NCBI GenBank assembly: GCA_949289455.1
Contig: CASEOA010000016.1
Location: forward strand, 1 to 39,767
Origin: an uncultured Eubacteriales bacterium
GTDB taxonomy: Bacteria; Bacillota; Clostridia; Oscillospirales; Oscillospiraceae
Length of the DNA: 39,767 nucleotides
Direction of reading: 5' to 3'
Below are positions 19,001 through 26,619 of this stretch, piece by piece; position 1 is the stretch's first letter; each line of letters opens with the position of its first letter. Made by a program: the position numbers and the translations under genes. The notes under the pieces are model-generated. The model saw only the letters and a list, made by a program, of their open reading frames with translations. It did no database searches and was not told the DNA's origin.

Positions 19001-21205
19001 GAGGACGAGAACTACAAAGAGGCAATCAAAGAGGTTGAGGTGACCATTGCCCCCAAGAGCATGGAAGGCTTCACCGTGACCCTGCCGGAGGACTATGCCC
19101 CTGTCTATAGCGGCAGCGCCTTTACGCCCGCCGTCACCGTCAAGGACGGGGAGACCGAGCTGAAGCTGAACACCGACTACACCGTGACCTACACCGACAA
19201 TGTCAACGCCGGTACGGCCACCGTTACCGTCAACGGTACCGGCAACTATACCGGTACCCTCAACGCCAACTTTACCATCAGCAAGGCCCCTCTGGATGAG
19301 ATGATTCCCACTCTGATGGGCGAAGCCAAGGTGGGCAGCGTGCTTACCGCCAAGCTGGCCGGTGTGGGCAGCGGCGAGTACACCTGGAAGTGGTACTGTG
19401 TGGTGGACGGCGAGCCCGGCTACGAGGAGCTTACTGCGCTTGCGGGCCAGGCCAGCTTTGTGGTGACCACCGAGCTGTCCAACAAGACCATCTATGCCGA
19501 GGCTGTGGCCGTGGAGAACGGCAACTACACCGGCGTGACCAAGTCCAGCGAGCCTGTGACCGTGGCCAAGCAGGCCATTTCCGGTACTGTGGTGATTACT
19601 GCGGAGGATACTCCCATTGCCGTGGGTACCGAGCTTACCGCTGTGACCACCGCTGTGACGCCCGATGTGGATCTGACCTACCAGTGGAATGTGGACGGCA
19701 AGGCTGTGGAGGACGCCACCGGCGCTGCCTATACCGTGCAGGAAGCTGACGCCGAAAAGTCCATTACCGTGACCGTGACTGCCGCCGGCGATTACGAGGG
19801 CAGCATCACCAGCGCCCCCGTGGTGGTGGGCAAGACCGTGCTGAGCGGCACTCCCACTGTGAAGCTGCCCGACGGGGTGACCGAGCCTGTGGTGGATACT
19901 GTTCTCACCGCGGATCTGGGCGGCATTGCCCCTGAGAGCTGCACCATTCAGTGGCTGCGGGATGGCGTGGTGATCTCCGGCGCTACCGGCGAGACCTATA
20001 CGGTGGGCGCGGAAGACAGAGGGCATTCTATCTCCTTCAAGCTGACCGGTACCGGCGAGTACACCGGCGAGTTGATGAGCGATGGGGTGAACGTAGAGCC
20101 CACCGTTCCCGCCGCTCCCGCCGTCACTGCCAGCGCCGGCAACGGCAAGGTGACCGTGTCCTGGAAGGTATCGGACAACGGCGGCCTGCCCGTCACCGGT
20201 TATGTACTGACCTATGGTGAGTATGAAGTCAAGCTGGATGCGGAAACCGCCTCTTATGTGGTGACCGGCCTGACCAACGACACCGAGTACACCTTTACTG
20301 TGGTGGCCATCAACGGCGCGGGTGAAAGTGCGCCCGGCAGCGCCAATGCCACGCCCACCCAGCCCAGCGGCGGCGGTGGCGGCGGCGGTGGTGTGACCAC
20401 CTATGCCATTACCGTGGAAAAGACCGAAAATGGCGACGTGACTGTCTCCTCCAAGACCGCTGCCAAGGACAAGACGGTGACCATCACCGTGACGCCCGAC
20501 GAGGGCTATGAGCTGGCCAGCCTGACCGTCACCGACAAGAACGGCGACGCTGTTGCGCTGGAAAAGACGGACGACGGCCAGTACACCTTTACCATGCCGG
20601 CCTCCAAGGTCAGCATCCAGGCCCAGTTCCAGGCGATCCCGCCGTTCCAGTTCTCCGATGTGGACCCCGAGGGTTGGGCGGCCCCCTACATCTACGACCT
20701 GTATGACCAGGGCGTTGTGGAGGGCGTCGGCGGCGACCTGTTTGCCCCCACCCGTGTGATCACCCGCGCGGAGTTTGTCAAGATGCTGGCGGGTGTGGCC
20801 GGTGTGACCGACGAGGATCTGGACGGCGCGCACACCAACTTTACGGATGTGGAGCCCGACAGCTGGTATGAGGCCTATGTGGCCTGGGCCGTGGAGAACC
20901 AGGTGACCAACGGCACGTCTGAGACCACCTTCAGTCCCACTGCCCCCATCAACCGGGAGCAGATGGCTACCATGATTTACCGCTTTGCCGAGGCCAACGG
21001 CGTGGAGCTGCCGGAGACCTATCCGGCGGAGACCTTCGTGGATGCGGACACCTTCTCCGACTGGTCGGTGGAGGCCATCTCCGCCATGCAGCAGGCGGGT
21101 ATCATCAACGGCGTGGGCGGCAACCGCTTCGCGCCCACCGTGGATGCGACCCGTGAGCAGGCCTGCAAGATGCTGTCCATCCTGCTGGACATCATGGAGG
21201 GCTAA
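16010..21205 (+). CDS. SLH-anchored multidomain scaffold with N-terminal cohesin-like module
   Basis: A 1731-residue exported protein. ATG at 16010 fits the GGGGG site at 15998-16002; an in-frame TTG at 16004 is too close to it. The signal peptide (MRQVKKGLALLLTLLMLIGC...FAA) also contains an LIGC lipobox-like stretch. Residues about 28-230 look cohesin-like (FSFVVNANGKNVGNLCSLLV followed by VYDTSVFQLL). A putative-Ig domain lies at about 320-405. About 410-1090 are repeated YDG/MBG-type beta modules (VKDGETVLKAGTDYTV and similar). Ig-like modules follow to about 1360, then an FN3 domain at about 1364-1450, a glycine run and a Listeria-Bacteroides-type repeat. Three SLH domains end the protein (about 1547-1731; TRAEFVKML, NREQMATMI, TREQACKML). 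It is probably the wall anchor of the cohesin/dockerin assembly. Confidence 0.9.
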   Translation: MRQVKKGLALLLTLLMLIGCLPTAVFAAVSPDYSAKFEIERTSEQNFNSQDVAKFSFVVNANGKNVGNLCSLLVVYDTSVFQLLNKGAKVQNVTTTGWSTNIGNAIGVSTYEDDNYNAFTSMAYACSSEDGSQGYLMLQPTLSGAGTAISEDTALMSVYFGLAEGVSWDAIPSNAIRLATMEESAMLNQSGIVIINDGDKTNYIYGYADGEDTLAQAELSAVGYTPVKPAYTGTQAAVPVVEKKQGGSVTLKAQAIDGATVEYAYSTSNAVPTSGWQDGTEFTNIPAGTYYFFARVKETDQHQAGTAAVSEAVTVYDAPTIEYKTNTLTGLKVGQAVTAMEPTVTGGAPELTYSAEGLLAGLTINEDTGVISGAPATTAESGSATITVTDAEGQIGTTTVTWEKVSGQSLSKDNFTYADTNMIYNGDPVKADVAYAGEITMEEAGAITVYYEGADGTDYAKSADAPKAVGTYTVSAKNAGGTKYEVSEVAVGTLTITPATITVTSITVAAKEYDGNTTATITKVDFSGKCGSDDVSVAFDRAAAAFADAAVGENKAVTVSGLALAGADAANYTLADVKVNVTGTITPAKYTVNSSEEQSVVVGVGAFTQPSFTGVNGEAVEGKLSYSYNGQDMTYDQVVAELAKLAKGATVTVKWSFAANSDNYVVEPVTGTIRVTLVDIIFQVGGQPVSIENALTVKQNPVYGDTWEQIVKITGSISATVDKAEVPGTYSLSVTGRPDAGNRTYQILFNADDSSKYQNVEVLTGTVDVAQLEAVLAWENNTGLVYDGAAKNVTAKVTNLVGEDECTVTVAGGDKVDAGTYTATATALSNNNYKLPENASMEYTIAPKAATLTVTVEPAEFEYDGTMQQPKTVTVKDGETVLKAGTDYTVEIPESTDVGTYTVKVTGVGNYAGSTGSTTYAITKVSQADLVISQIADKTYGDEPFEITVTGGSGDGKLALTSSDTSILSLALKADSDNVWIATIRKAGTVTLKASKGEDENYKEAIKEVEVTIAPKSMEGFTVTLPEDYAPVYSGSAFTPAVTVKDGETELKLNTDYTVTYTDNVNAGTATVTVNGTGNYTGTLNANFTISKAPLDEMIPTLMGEAKVGSVLTAKLAGVGSGEYTWKWYCVVDGEPGYEELTALAGQASFVVTTELSNKTIYAEAVAVENGNYTGVTKSSEPVTVAKQAISGTVVITAEDTPIAVGTELTAVTTAVTPDVDLTYQWNVDGKAVEDATGAAYTVQEADAEKSITVTVTAAGDYEGSITSAPVVVGKTVLSGTPTVKLPDGVTEPVVDTVLTADLGGIAPESCTIQWLRDGVVISGATGETYTVGAEDRGHSISFKLTGTGEYTGELMSDGVNVEPTVPAAPAVTASAGNGKVTVSWKVSDNGGLPVTGYVLTYGEYEVKLDAETASYVVTGLTNDTEYTFTVVAINGAGESAPGSANATPTQPSGGGGGGGGVTTYAITVEKTENGDVTVSSKTAAKDKTVTITVTPDEGYELASLTVTDKNGDAVALEKTDDGQYTFTMPASKVSIQAQFQAIPPFQFSDVDPEGWAAPYIYDLYDQGVVEGVGGDLFAPTRVITRAEFVKMLAGVAGVTDEDLDGAHTNFTDVEPDSWYEAYVAWAVENQVTNGTSETTFSPTAPINREQMATMIYRFAEANGVELPETYPAETFVDADTFSDWSVEAISAMQQAGIINGVGGNRFAPTVDATREQACKMLSILLDIMEG

Positions 21206-21221
21206 GTAGTCTGATCGCTTG

Positions 21222-21266
21222 AGGCGGGGCCTGCTGCGTATGCGCAGCAGGCCCCGCCTGTCTTTT
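21222..21266 (+). terminator. Terminator of the cohesin/dockerin/SLH operon
   Basis: A perfect 17-bp stem (AGGCGGGGCCTGCTGCG at 21222-21238 with its complement at 21243-21259) and a four-base loop are followed by GTCTTTT. It separates the SLH scaffold from the transglutaminase-like gene. Confidence 0.88.
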
Positions 21267-21282
21267 GGGGGAGATGAAGAAT

Positions 21283-22959
21283 ATGAAATGGTTAAGGTAT
21301 CTGTTGTCCGCCCTGCTGGCGCTGGGGCTGGCCGCCGTCCCCGCACTGGCGGCGGGGGAGGAATCAGCCGTGTCGGAATATGTGCAGGCGTCCGTCTTTA
21401 AAGGCGGGGCCTGTTCCGGCGCGCAGAGCGTGCCCGGCCAGGCGCAGCTGCTGACAGACGAACAGGAGGAGCAGCTCTATAAGCTTCTGCTGGACGGACT
21501 GAAGGCAAAGGCAGACAAGATTGATATTAGCGCGGTCAACCTAAAATTCCTGGACGATAGGGAAATTCTTATTAAAGTATATGAGAAAGTGACCAACGAC
21601 CATCCGGAGCTCTACTATGTCACCGGAGGCTTTGGCAGTTCCGGCTATTCTGGCGGCATATATATTGAGGTGAGGCCGAATTATGACGAGGAATTGCTGA
21701 ATACCGATTCGGAGGCCTTTTTCGAGGCGGTGGACGCGGCCATGTCCCAGGTGGAGGAGTCCATGACCGATCTGGAAAAGGCCCTGGTGCTCCACGACTG
21801 GCTGGTGCTCCGCGTGGCCTACAACTGGGATGTGGCAACCACAGGGAGTACCGATTCCCATGTGCCGTATACGGCCTATGGCGCGCTGGTCAACGGCGAC
21901 GCCGTCTGCCAGGGTTACGCAGAGGCGTACAAACTGCTGATGGATCAGTGCGGCATCCCCTGCGTGATGGTGCCCAGCGACCCTATGAACCACGTCTGGA
22001 ACGGAGTGCAGATTGACGGCGCGTGGTATCATGTGGACACCACATGGGATGACCCCACCCCCAATATGGAGGGCTATTGCAGCCACGAGAATTTTTTGCG
22101 CTCGGACACGGGGATCGCAAGTACTAAACATAAAGAATGGGAGACGCCGGAGGGCATTACCTTTTCCGACACGGATCAGACCGGGGTGTTCCGCGGCAGC
22201 AGCACGGCGTTCTATTATTATCAGGGCAGCTATTACTACCTGAGTATTGACAGAGGGCAGGGAACCTTATACTGCGCGGCAGACCTGGAGAGTTCCCCTC
22301 AGATCAAAACAATCAACCTCAGCTTTTTCTACCACCGTTTCCAACTGGAAGGTTCATCGGGGTGGGCTTACTACCCGAATTACAGCGTTGCCTGGGTGGA
22401 CGGCGCGCTCTACTATGTGGATCAGCAGCGCCGACTGTGCCGCCTGGAGCTGAGCGATCTCTCCGCGTCCGGCTTGGGCACGGTGCCCTTTACCGCGGCG
22501 GGCTCGGCGGATGGGTACTATGACAGCACCCATGACTCCATCTGCCTGCGCTATGACGCGCAATCCGGGGATATTGTGGCGGTATCCAAAACCCGGCCGG
22601 AGACCGAATTGGGGCGGTTCCAGACGCCGGACTACCCGCCCAGGTGGGACGGCGTCTCCAAAGAGCAGACAGCCCTGGCGGGGGCCAGATGGCTGGAGGA
22701 CGGCGTCCTTCAGATCGGCCTGGTGTACCAGGGGAACGGGCAGGACGTGCCCACGCTGTGGGCCGCGGTATATGATGACGCCTCCCGCATGACCGACGTG
22801 TACCAGGTGGATACCACGGGCCTGGAGGCGGGCCTTACGGTTTTGGAGCTCCAACTGCCTGCCCAGGCGGCGGAATGCCAGGTGCGGCTCTTCCTGTTGG
22901 GGCCGGGCTGTCTGCCCTGCGGGGAAAACATAAGCCTGGCAGGAAGCCGGGCCGCATAA
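21283..22959 (+). CDS. Secreted transglutaminase-like protein
   Basis: A 558-residue exported protein. ATG at 21283 has GGGGGAG nine bases upstream and gives the signal MKWLRYLLSALLALGLAAVP (cleaved near ALA/A). The ATG at 21274 and the TTG at 21265 are badly placed. Residues about 150-260 form a transglutaminase/cysteine protease core with an apparent triad: C209 (GDAVCQGYAEAY), H237 (MNHVWNG) and D252 (WYHVDTTWDD). Upstream, about 40-140, is a helical domain often found before this core in Firmicutes (EQLYKLLLDGLKAKADKID). The C-terminal 270 residues are beta-rich; they may be a propeller or Ig-like and have no clear family. Family members hydrolyse or cross-link protein or peptidoglycan amides. 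Next to the surface assembly, it could cross-link or process the surface proteins. It follows a terminator, so it may depend on read-through; no separate promoter was found. Confidence 0.87.
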   Translation: MKWLRYLLSALLALGLAAVPALAAGEESAVSEYVQASVFKGGACSGAQSVPGQAQLLTDEQEEQLYKLLLDGLKAKADKIDISAVNLKFLDDREILIKVYEKVTNDHPELYYVTGGFGSSGYSGGIYIEVRPNYDEELLNTDSEAFFEAVDAAMSQVEESMTDLEKALVLHDWLVLRVAYNWDVATTGSTDSHVPYTAYGALVNGDAVCQGYAEAYKLLMDQCGIPCVMVPSDPMNHVWNGVQIDGAWYHVDTTWDDPTPNMEGYCSHENFLRSDTGIASTKHKEWETPEGITFSDTDQTGVFRGSSTAFYYYQGSYYYLSIDRGQGTLYCAADLESSPQIKTINLSFFYHRFQLEGSSGWAYYPNYSVAWVDGALYYVDQQRRLCRLELSDLSASGLGTVPFTAAGSADGYYDSTHDSICLRYDAQSGDIVAVSKTRPETELGRFQTPDYPPRWDGVSKEQTALAGARWLEDGVLQIGLVYQGNGQDVPTLWAAVYDDASRMTDVYQVDTTGLEAGLTVLELQLPAQAAECQVRLFLLGPGCLPCGENISLAGSRAA

Positions 22960-23009
22960 AGCGCTGGATTTAAAATCGGCCAGAAGCTGCCCTTTACGCT
23001 CCGGGTGAC

Positions 23010-23053
23010 AAAAAACGGGACTGTTGCGTTGTTTTGCAACAGTCCCGTTTTTT
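23010..23053. terminator. Bidirectional terminator between convergent genes
   Basis: AAAAAACGGGACTGTTGC (23010-23027) is complementary to GCAACAGTCCCGTTTTTT (23036-23053). T-runs on both strands serve the transglutaminase-like gene (+) and the aminotransferase gene (-). Confidence 0.92.
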
Positions 23054-23057
23054 AAGT

Positions 23058-24224
23058 TCAGCACATTTTTTCCTTCAGGTGGCTCAGCCGGTCCAGAGCC
23101 TCCACCAGGGTCTCGTCGGTCTTGGCGAAGTGGAGCCGGATGATGTTCTGCACGTCCTCCTTGAAGAAGGAGGTGCCGGGCACGGCGGCCACCCCCACCT
23201 TGGCCGTCATCTCCTCGCAGAACTCCACGTCGGTCTGGCCCTTTTTCAGGTAGGGGGCGATGTCGGCCAGCACGAAGTAGGTGCCCTGGGGATCGGTGAA
23301 GGGGATGCCGATGTCCCGCAGGCCGTTGGTAAAGAGGTCCTTCATGTGGGTGTAGTGGGCCCCGAACTCCTCATAGTAGCTGTCGGGCATCTCCAGGCCC
23401 ACGATGGCGGCCTCCATCAGGGGGGAGGCCACCCCCACGGCGTTGAAGTCGTGGTACTGCTTGATCTTGTCCATGATGGGCTTGGGGGCCAGGGCGTAGC
23501 CCAGCCGCCAGCCGGTAACCGAGTAGGTCTTGGACAGGGAGGAGCAGGAAATGGTGCGCTCCCACATGCCGGGCATGTTGCACATGTACAGGTGCTTGTG
23601 GGGGGCGTAGACAATGTGCTCGTATACCTCGTCCATGATGGCGTACACGTCGTACTTGACGCACAGCTGGGCGATGAGCTTCAGCTCTTCCTCGGTGAAC
23701 ACCTTGCCGCTGGGGTTGGAGGGATTGCAGATGAGGATGGCCTTGGGGTGCTGCTTGAAGGCGTCCTCCAGCACGTTGGGGTCGAAGCCGAAGGCGGGGG
23801 GCACCAGGGGGACGAACACCGGCTCGCAGTCGGCGAAGAGGATCTGGGCCTGATAGTTCTCAAAGTAGGGGGAGAAGAGCACCACCTTGTCCCCCGGGTT
23901 GGTGACGGCGAAGATGGCGTCCACCATGGCCTCGGTGGAGCCGATGGTCACCACCATTTCGGTGTCCGGGTCAAAATCCCGGCCCATGAACCGCTTGCAC
24001 TTGCGGGCCAGGGCCTGGCGGAAGTTGGGGGCGCCCATGGTGATGGGGTACTGGTGGGGGCCCTCGTAGGCCACCTGGGCCAGACGGTCCAGCATGGCCT
24101 TGGGGGGGTCAAAGTCGGGGAAGCCCTGGGCCAGGTTGATGGCGTCATGGGCGATGGCCACCCGGGTCATCCTGCGGATGACGGACTCGGTAAAAAATTC
24201 CGTCTTTTTGCTCAAAGGCTGCAT
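23058..24224 (-). CDS. Class I pyridoxal-phosphate aminotransferase (likely aromatic)
   Basis: A 388-residue cytosolic fold-type I aminotransferase. The PLP lysine is K232 in SSLSKTYSVTGWRLGYA. Upstream motifs include NLAQGFPDFDPP, PNFRQAL, the NPSNPSGKV loop and MDEVYEHIVY (the PLP-binding Asp/Tyr pair). Length and motifs fit the aspartate/aromatic/methionine class I family. It is the last gene of the ior operon, 18 bases after the ACT gene. That points to interconversion of arylpyruvates with Phe, Tyr or Trp, donor probably glutamate. The strand and context indicate control by the Phe T-box far upstream. Substrate specificity cannot be read from sequence alone. Confidence 0.9.
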   Translation of the reverse strand: MQPLSKKTEFFTESVIRRMTRVAIAHDAINLAQGFPDFDPPKAMLDRLAQVAYEGPHQYPITMGAPNFRQALARKCKRFMGRDFDPDTEMVVTIGSTEAMVDAIFAVTNPGDKVVLFSPYFENYQAQILFADCEPVFVPLVPPAFGFDPNVLEDAFKQHPKAILICNPSNPSGKVFTEEELKLIAQLCVKYDVYAIMDEVYEHIVYAPHKHLYMCNMPGMWERTISCSSLSKTYSVTGWRLGYALAPKPIMDKIKQYHDFNAVGVASPLMEAAIVGLEMPDSYYEEFGAHYTHMKDLFTNGLRDIGIPFTDPQGTYFVLADIAPYLKKGQTDVEFCEEMTAKVGVAAVPGTSFFKEDVQNIIRLHFAKTDETLVEALDRLSHLKEKMC

Positions 24225-24242
24225 AGGGTGTTACCTCTCATT

Positions 24243-24680
24243 TCATTCGTTCTCAATGCCCAGCTCGCCGTGGAGGGCGGGGGGCATCCCGTTGTCCTTC
24301 AGCAGGGTGGCCAGCCGGTCCAGGTTGGCCACCCGGAAGATCATGCAGGCCCGGTCCTGGACCTGGCCGAACACGGAGTAGACGTACTCAATGTCGATAT
24401 TTTCGTTGGCCAGCAGGGTGAGGATCTTTCCCAGGGCCCCCGGCTCGTCGGGCACCACCACCGCCAGCACCGGGGTCATGGACAGCACAAACCCGTGCTC
24501 CAGCAGCAGGGAGGCCGCCTTCTGGGGCTTGTCCACGATCATACGCAGCACGCCGTAGTCGCTGGTCTCGGCGATGTGGAGGGCCCGCATGTTGATCTGG
24601 TTGTCGGCCAGAATGGTGGTAATCTCCGCCAGCTGCCCGGCCCGGTTTTCCAGGAATACGGAAATCTGTTGGATCGTCAT
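24243..24680 (-). CDS. Tandem ACT-domain protein
   Basis: A 145-residue protein with two ACT domains (about 1-68, starting TIQQISVFLENRAGQLAEIT, and about 70-140, starting LAVVVPDEPGALGKIL). ACT domains bind amino acids and act as sensors. Proteins of this type commonly sit next to phenylacetate-CoA ligase genes in anaerobes. Its strong ribosome site AAAGGAGG overlaps the stop of the upstream ligase gene, so translation is probably coupled. It likely senses an aromatic amino acid and modulates the ligase or the aminotransferase; that partner assignment is inference. Confidence 0.88.
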   Translation of the reverse strand: MTIQQISVFLENRAGQLAEITTILADNQINMRALHIAETSDYGVLRMIVDKPQKAASLLLEHGFVLSMTPVLAVVVPDEPGALGKILTLLANENIDIEYVYSVFGQVQDRACMIFRVANLDRLATLLKDNGMPPALHGELGIENE

Positions 24681-24695
24681 ATGCTTGCTCCTCCT

Positions 24696-25997
24696 TTAAA
24701 TCTTCCGCTTGTCGATGACCCGGACGGCCTTGCCCTCGGAGCGGGTGATGGACTTGGGGGCCACCAGCCGCACCTTGGCGTAGATGCCCAGCATGGCCTT
24801 CAGGGCGGCCACCACCTGCTTCTCCTTCTCGGCCACCTGGCTCAGCTGGTCGGAGAACATCTCCGGGGTCATCTCCACCAGCACCTCCATGGTGTCGGTG
24901 TTGTTCACCCGGTCCACGATGATCTGATAGTTGGGGGCAAAGCTCTGGCCCATGAGGACGGTCTCGATCTGGGACGGGAACACGTTGACGCCCTTGATGA
25001 TAAGCATGTCGTCGCTGCGGCCCATGGGCTTGCTCATCTTGATGTGGGTGCGGCCGCAGGGGCAGTCCTCGTGGCGGAGCACGCAGATGTCCCGGGTGCG
25101 GTAGCGCAGCAGGGGGAAGGCATCCTTGGTGATGGAGGTAAACACCAGCTCGCCCATGGAGCCCTCGGGGAGCACCTCCCCGGTGTCCGGGTCGATGATC
25201 TCGGCGATGAAGTGGTCCTCGTTGATGTGCATACCGGTCTGGGCGGAGCACTCGAAGGACACGCCGGGGCCGGACAGCTCGGTGAGGCCGTAGATGTCGT
25301 AGGCCTTGATGCCCAGGGTCTTTTCGATGTCCCGGCGCATCTCCTGGCTCCAGGCCTCGGCGCCGAAGATGCCCGCCTTCAGGGGGATCTCCTCCGGGGT
25401 CATGCCCATCTCCTTCATGCTCTCGGCCAGATAGGCGGCGTAGGAGGGGGTGCAGCACAGGATGGTGGCGTTCAGGTCCCGGATGAACATGATCTGCCGC
25501 TCGGTGTTGCCCGAGGAGGTGGGGATGGTGAGGCAGCCCACCTTGTGGGAGCCGCCGTTGAGGCCGGGGCCGCCGGTGAACAGGCCGTAGCCGTAGCTCA
25601 CCTGGCACACGTCCTCATTGGTGCCGCCGGCGGCCACGATAGCCCGGGCGCAGCAGTCCTCCCACAGGTCGATGTCGTGCTGGGTGTAGAAGGCCACCAC
25701 CCGCTTGCCGGTGGTGCCCGAGGTGGACTGGATGCGCACGCAGTCCTTCAACGGCTTGCCCATGAGGCCGTAGGGGTAGGCCTCCCGCAGGTCGTCCTTG
25801 GACAGGAAGGGCAGCTTGTGCAGGTCCTCCACGCTCTTGATATCGGCGGGGGTCAGGCCCTTCTCCTCCATCTTCTTGCGGTAGTAGGGCACGCTGTCCC
25901 ACACATGCTGCACCTGCTTCACCAGGCGCTCGTTCTGCCAGGCCAGGATCTGCTCCCGGCTGGCGCACTCAATCTCGGGCTGATAATAACGTTCCAT
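24696..25997 (-). CDS. paaK: Phenylacetate-CoA ligase family
   Basis: A 433-residue adenylate-forming ligase: arylacetate + ATP + CoA gives arylacetyl-CoA + AMP + PPi. It has the family P-loop (QSTSGTTGKRVVAFYT, near residue 87), the YGLTELSGPG motif (near 235) and the hinge region DMLIIKGVNVFPSQIE. CPCGRTH in the middle resembles a metal-binding loop seen in PaaK proteins of anaerobes. Length is normal for PaaK. It lies between iorB and an ACT gene, the usual setting in anaerobes that interconvert arylpyruvates and aryl-CoA. With IorAB it can either conserve energy from arylpyruvate oxidation or activate phenylacetate or indoleacetate for resynthesis of amino acids. The upstream T-box favours the second. 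Confidence 0.92.
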   Translation of the reverse strand: MERYYQPEIECASREQILAWQNERLVKQVQHVWDSVPYYRKKMEEKGLTPADIKSVEDLHKLPFLSKDDLREAYPYGLMGKPLKDCVRIQSTSGTTGKRVVAFYTQHDIDLWEDCCARAIVAAGGTNEDVCQVSYGYGLFTGGPGLNGGSHKVGCLTIPTSSGNTERQIMFIRDLNATILCCTPSYAAYLAESMKEMGMTPEEIPLKAGIFGAEAWSQEMRRDIEKTLGIKAYDIYGLTELSGPGVSFECSAQTGMHINEDHFIAEIIDPDTGEVLPEGSMGELVFTSITKDAFPLLRYRTRDICVLRHEDCPCGRTHIKMSKPMGRSDDMLIIKGVNVFPSQIETVLMGQSFAPNYQIIVDRVNNTDTMEVLVEMTPEMFSDQLSQVAEKEKQVVAALKAMLGIYAKVRLVAPKSITRSEGKAVRVIDKRKI

Positions 25998-26037
25998 ATC
26001 AGGTCGTTTCCTTTCCTCTTCTGTCTCACAGGGGGGC

Positions 26038-26607
26038 TCAGGCCCGGCCCAGGCTGAACGCCTTCTGGTTCATCTCCAGGAATTTGGCGGGGACGCTCTT
26101 TTCAATGGCGGCGTGCCAGTCGTCCTCGCTGATGTCAAAGTAACGGCTCAGCCGGCCCATGAGCACCAGGTTCACCGCCTTGCTGGAGCCGGCCTCCTCC
26201 GCCAGGCCCAGGGCGTCAAAGGCGTCCACCTGGATGCCCAGCCCGGCCATTTTCTCCGCCAGCTGCTGGGGATACTGGGCGGCGCCGGTGATGACGGGCA
26301 TGGGGTTGATCTGCTGGGTGTTGGTGACGATCCGCCCCCCCTGCTTCAAATACTCAGTCCACCGGGCGGCCTCCAGCAGCTCAAAGGATACGATGAAGTC
26401 GGCCTCCCCCTTGTCGATGATGGGGGAATAGACCTTGTCGCCGAAGCGGACGTAGGTGACCACGCTGCCCCCCCGCTGGCTCATGCCGTGGACCTCGGAC
26501 ACCTTTACGTCGTAGCCCTTGTCCAGCAGCAGACGGCCAAGCAGTTTGCTGGCCAGCAGGGAGCCCTGGCCTCCCACGCCCACGATCATGATATTTTTCG
26601 TTTCCAT
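26038..26607 (-). CDS. iorB: Indolepyruvate:ferredoxin oxidoreductase, beta subunit
   Basis: A 189-residue subunit of the family fused as the gamma domain in other 2-oxoacid:ferredoxin oxidoreductases. Characteristic motifs are VGVGGQGSLLASKLLG at the N-terminus and HGMSQRGGSVVTYVRFG. With IorA it forms the enzyme that interconverts arylpyruvate + CoA + oxidised ferredoxin and arylacetyl-CoA + CO2 + reduced ferredoxin. It starts 12 bases after the iorA stop, which supports co-expression in equal amounts. Length matches known IorB (about 190-200). Confidence 0.93.
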   Translation of the reverse strand: METKNIMIVGVGGQGSLLASKLLGRLLLDKGYDVKVSEVHGMSQRGGSVVTYVRFGDKVYSPIIDKGEADFIVSFELLEAARWTEYLKQGGRIVTNTQQINPMPVITGAAQYPQQLAEKMAGLGIQVDAFDALGLAEEAGSSKAVNLVLMGRLSRYFDISEDDWHAAIEKSVPAKFLEMNQKAFSLGRA

Positions 26608-26619
26608 ATGGGTACCTCC

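Noticed and set aside
17060-21346. A 1428-codon open frame on the minus strand, opposite the SLH scaffold
   Set aside because: It is antisense to a well-supported gene with signal peptide, FN3 and SLH domains. Its product is His/Gly-rich with no domain; GC-rich codon bias keeps the antisense frame open.
23034-26057. A 1007-codon plus-strand open frame over the aminotransferase, ACT and PaaK genes
   Set aside because: It spans three clear genes on the other strand and reads as His/Gly/Leu-rich shadow sequence without any motif.
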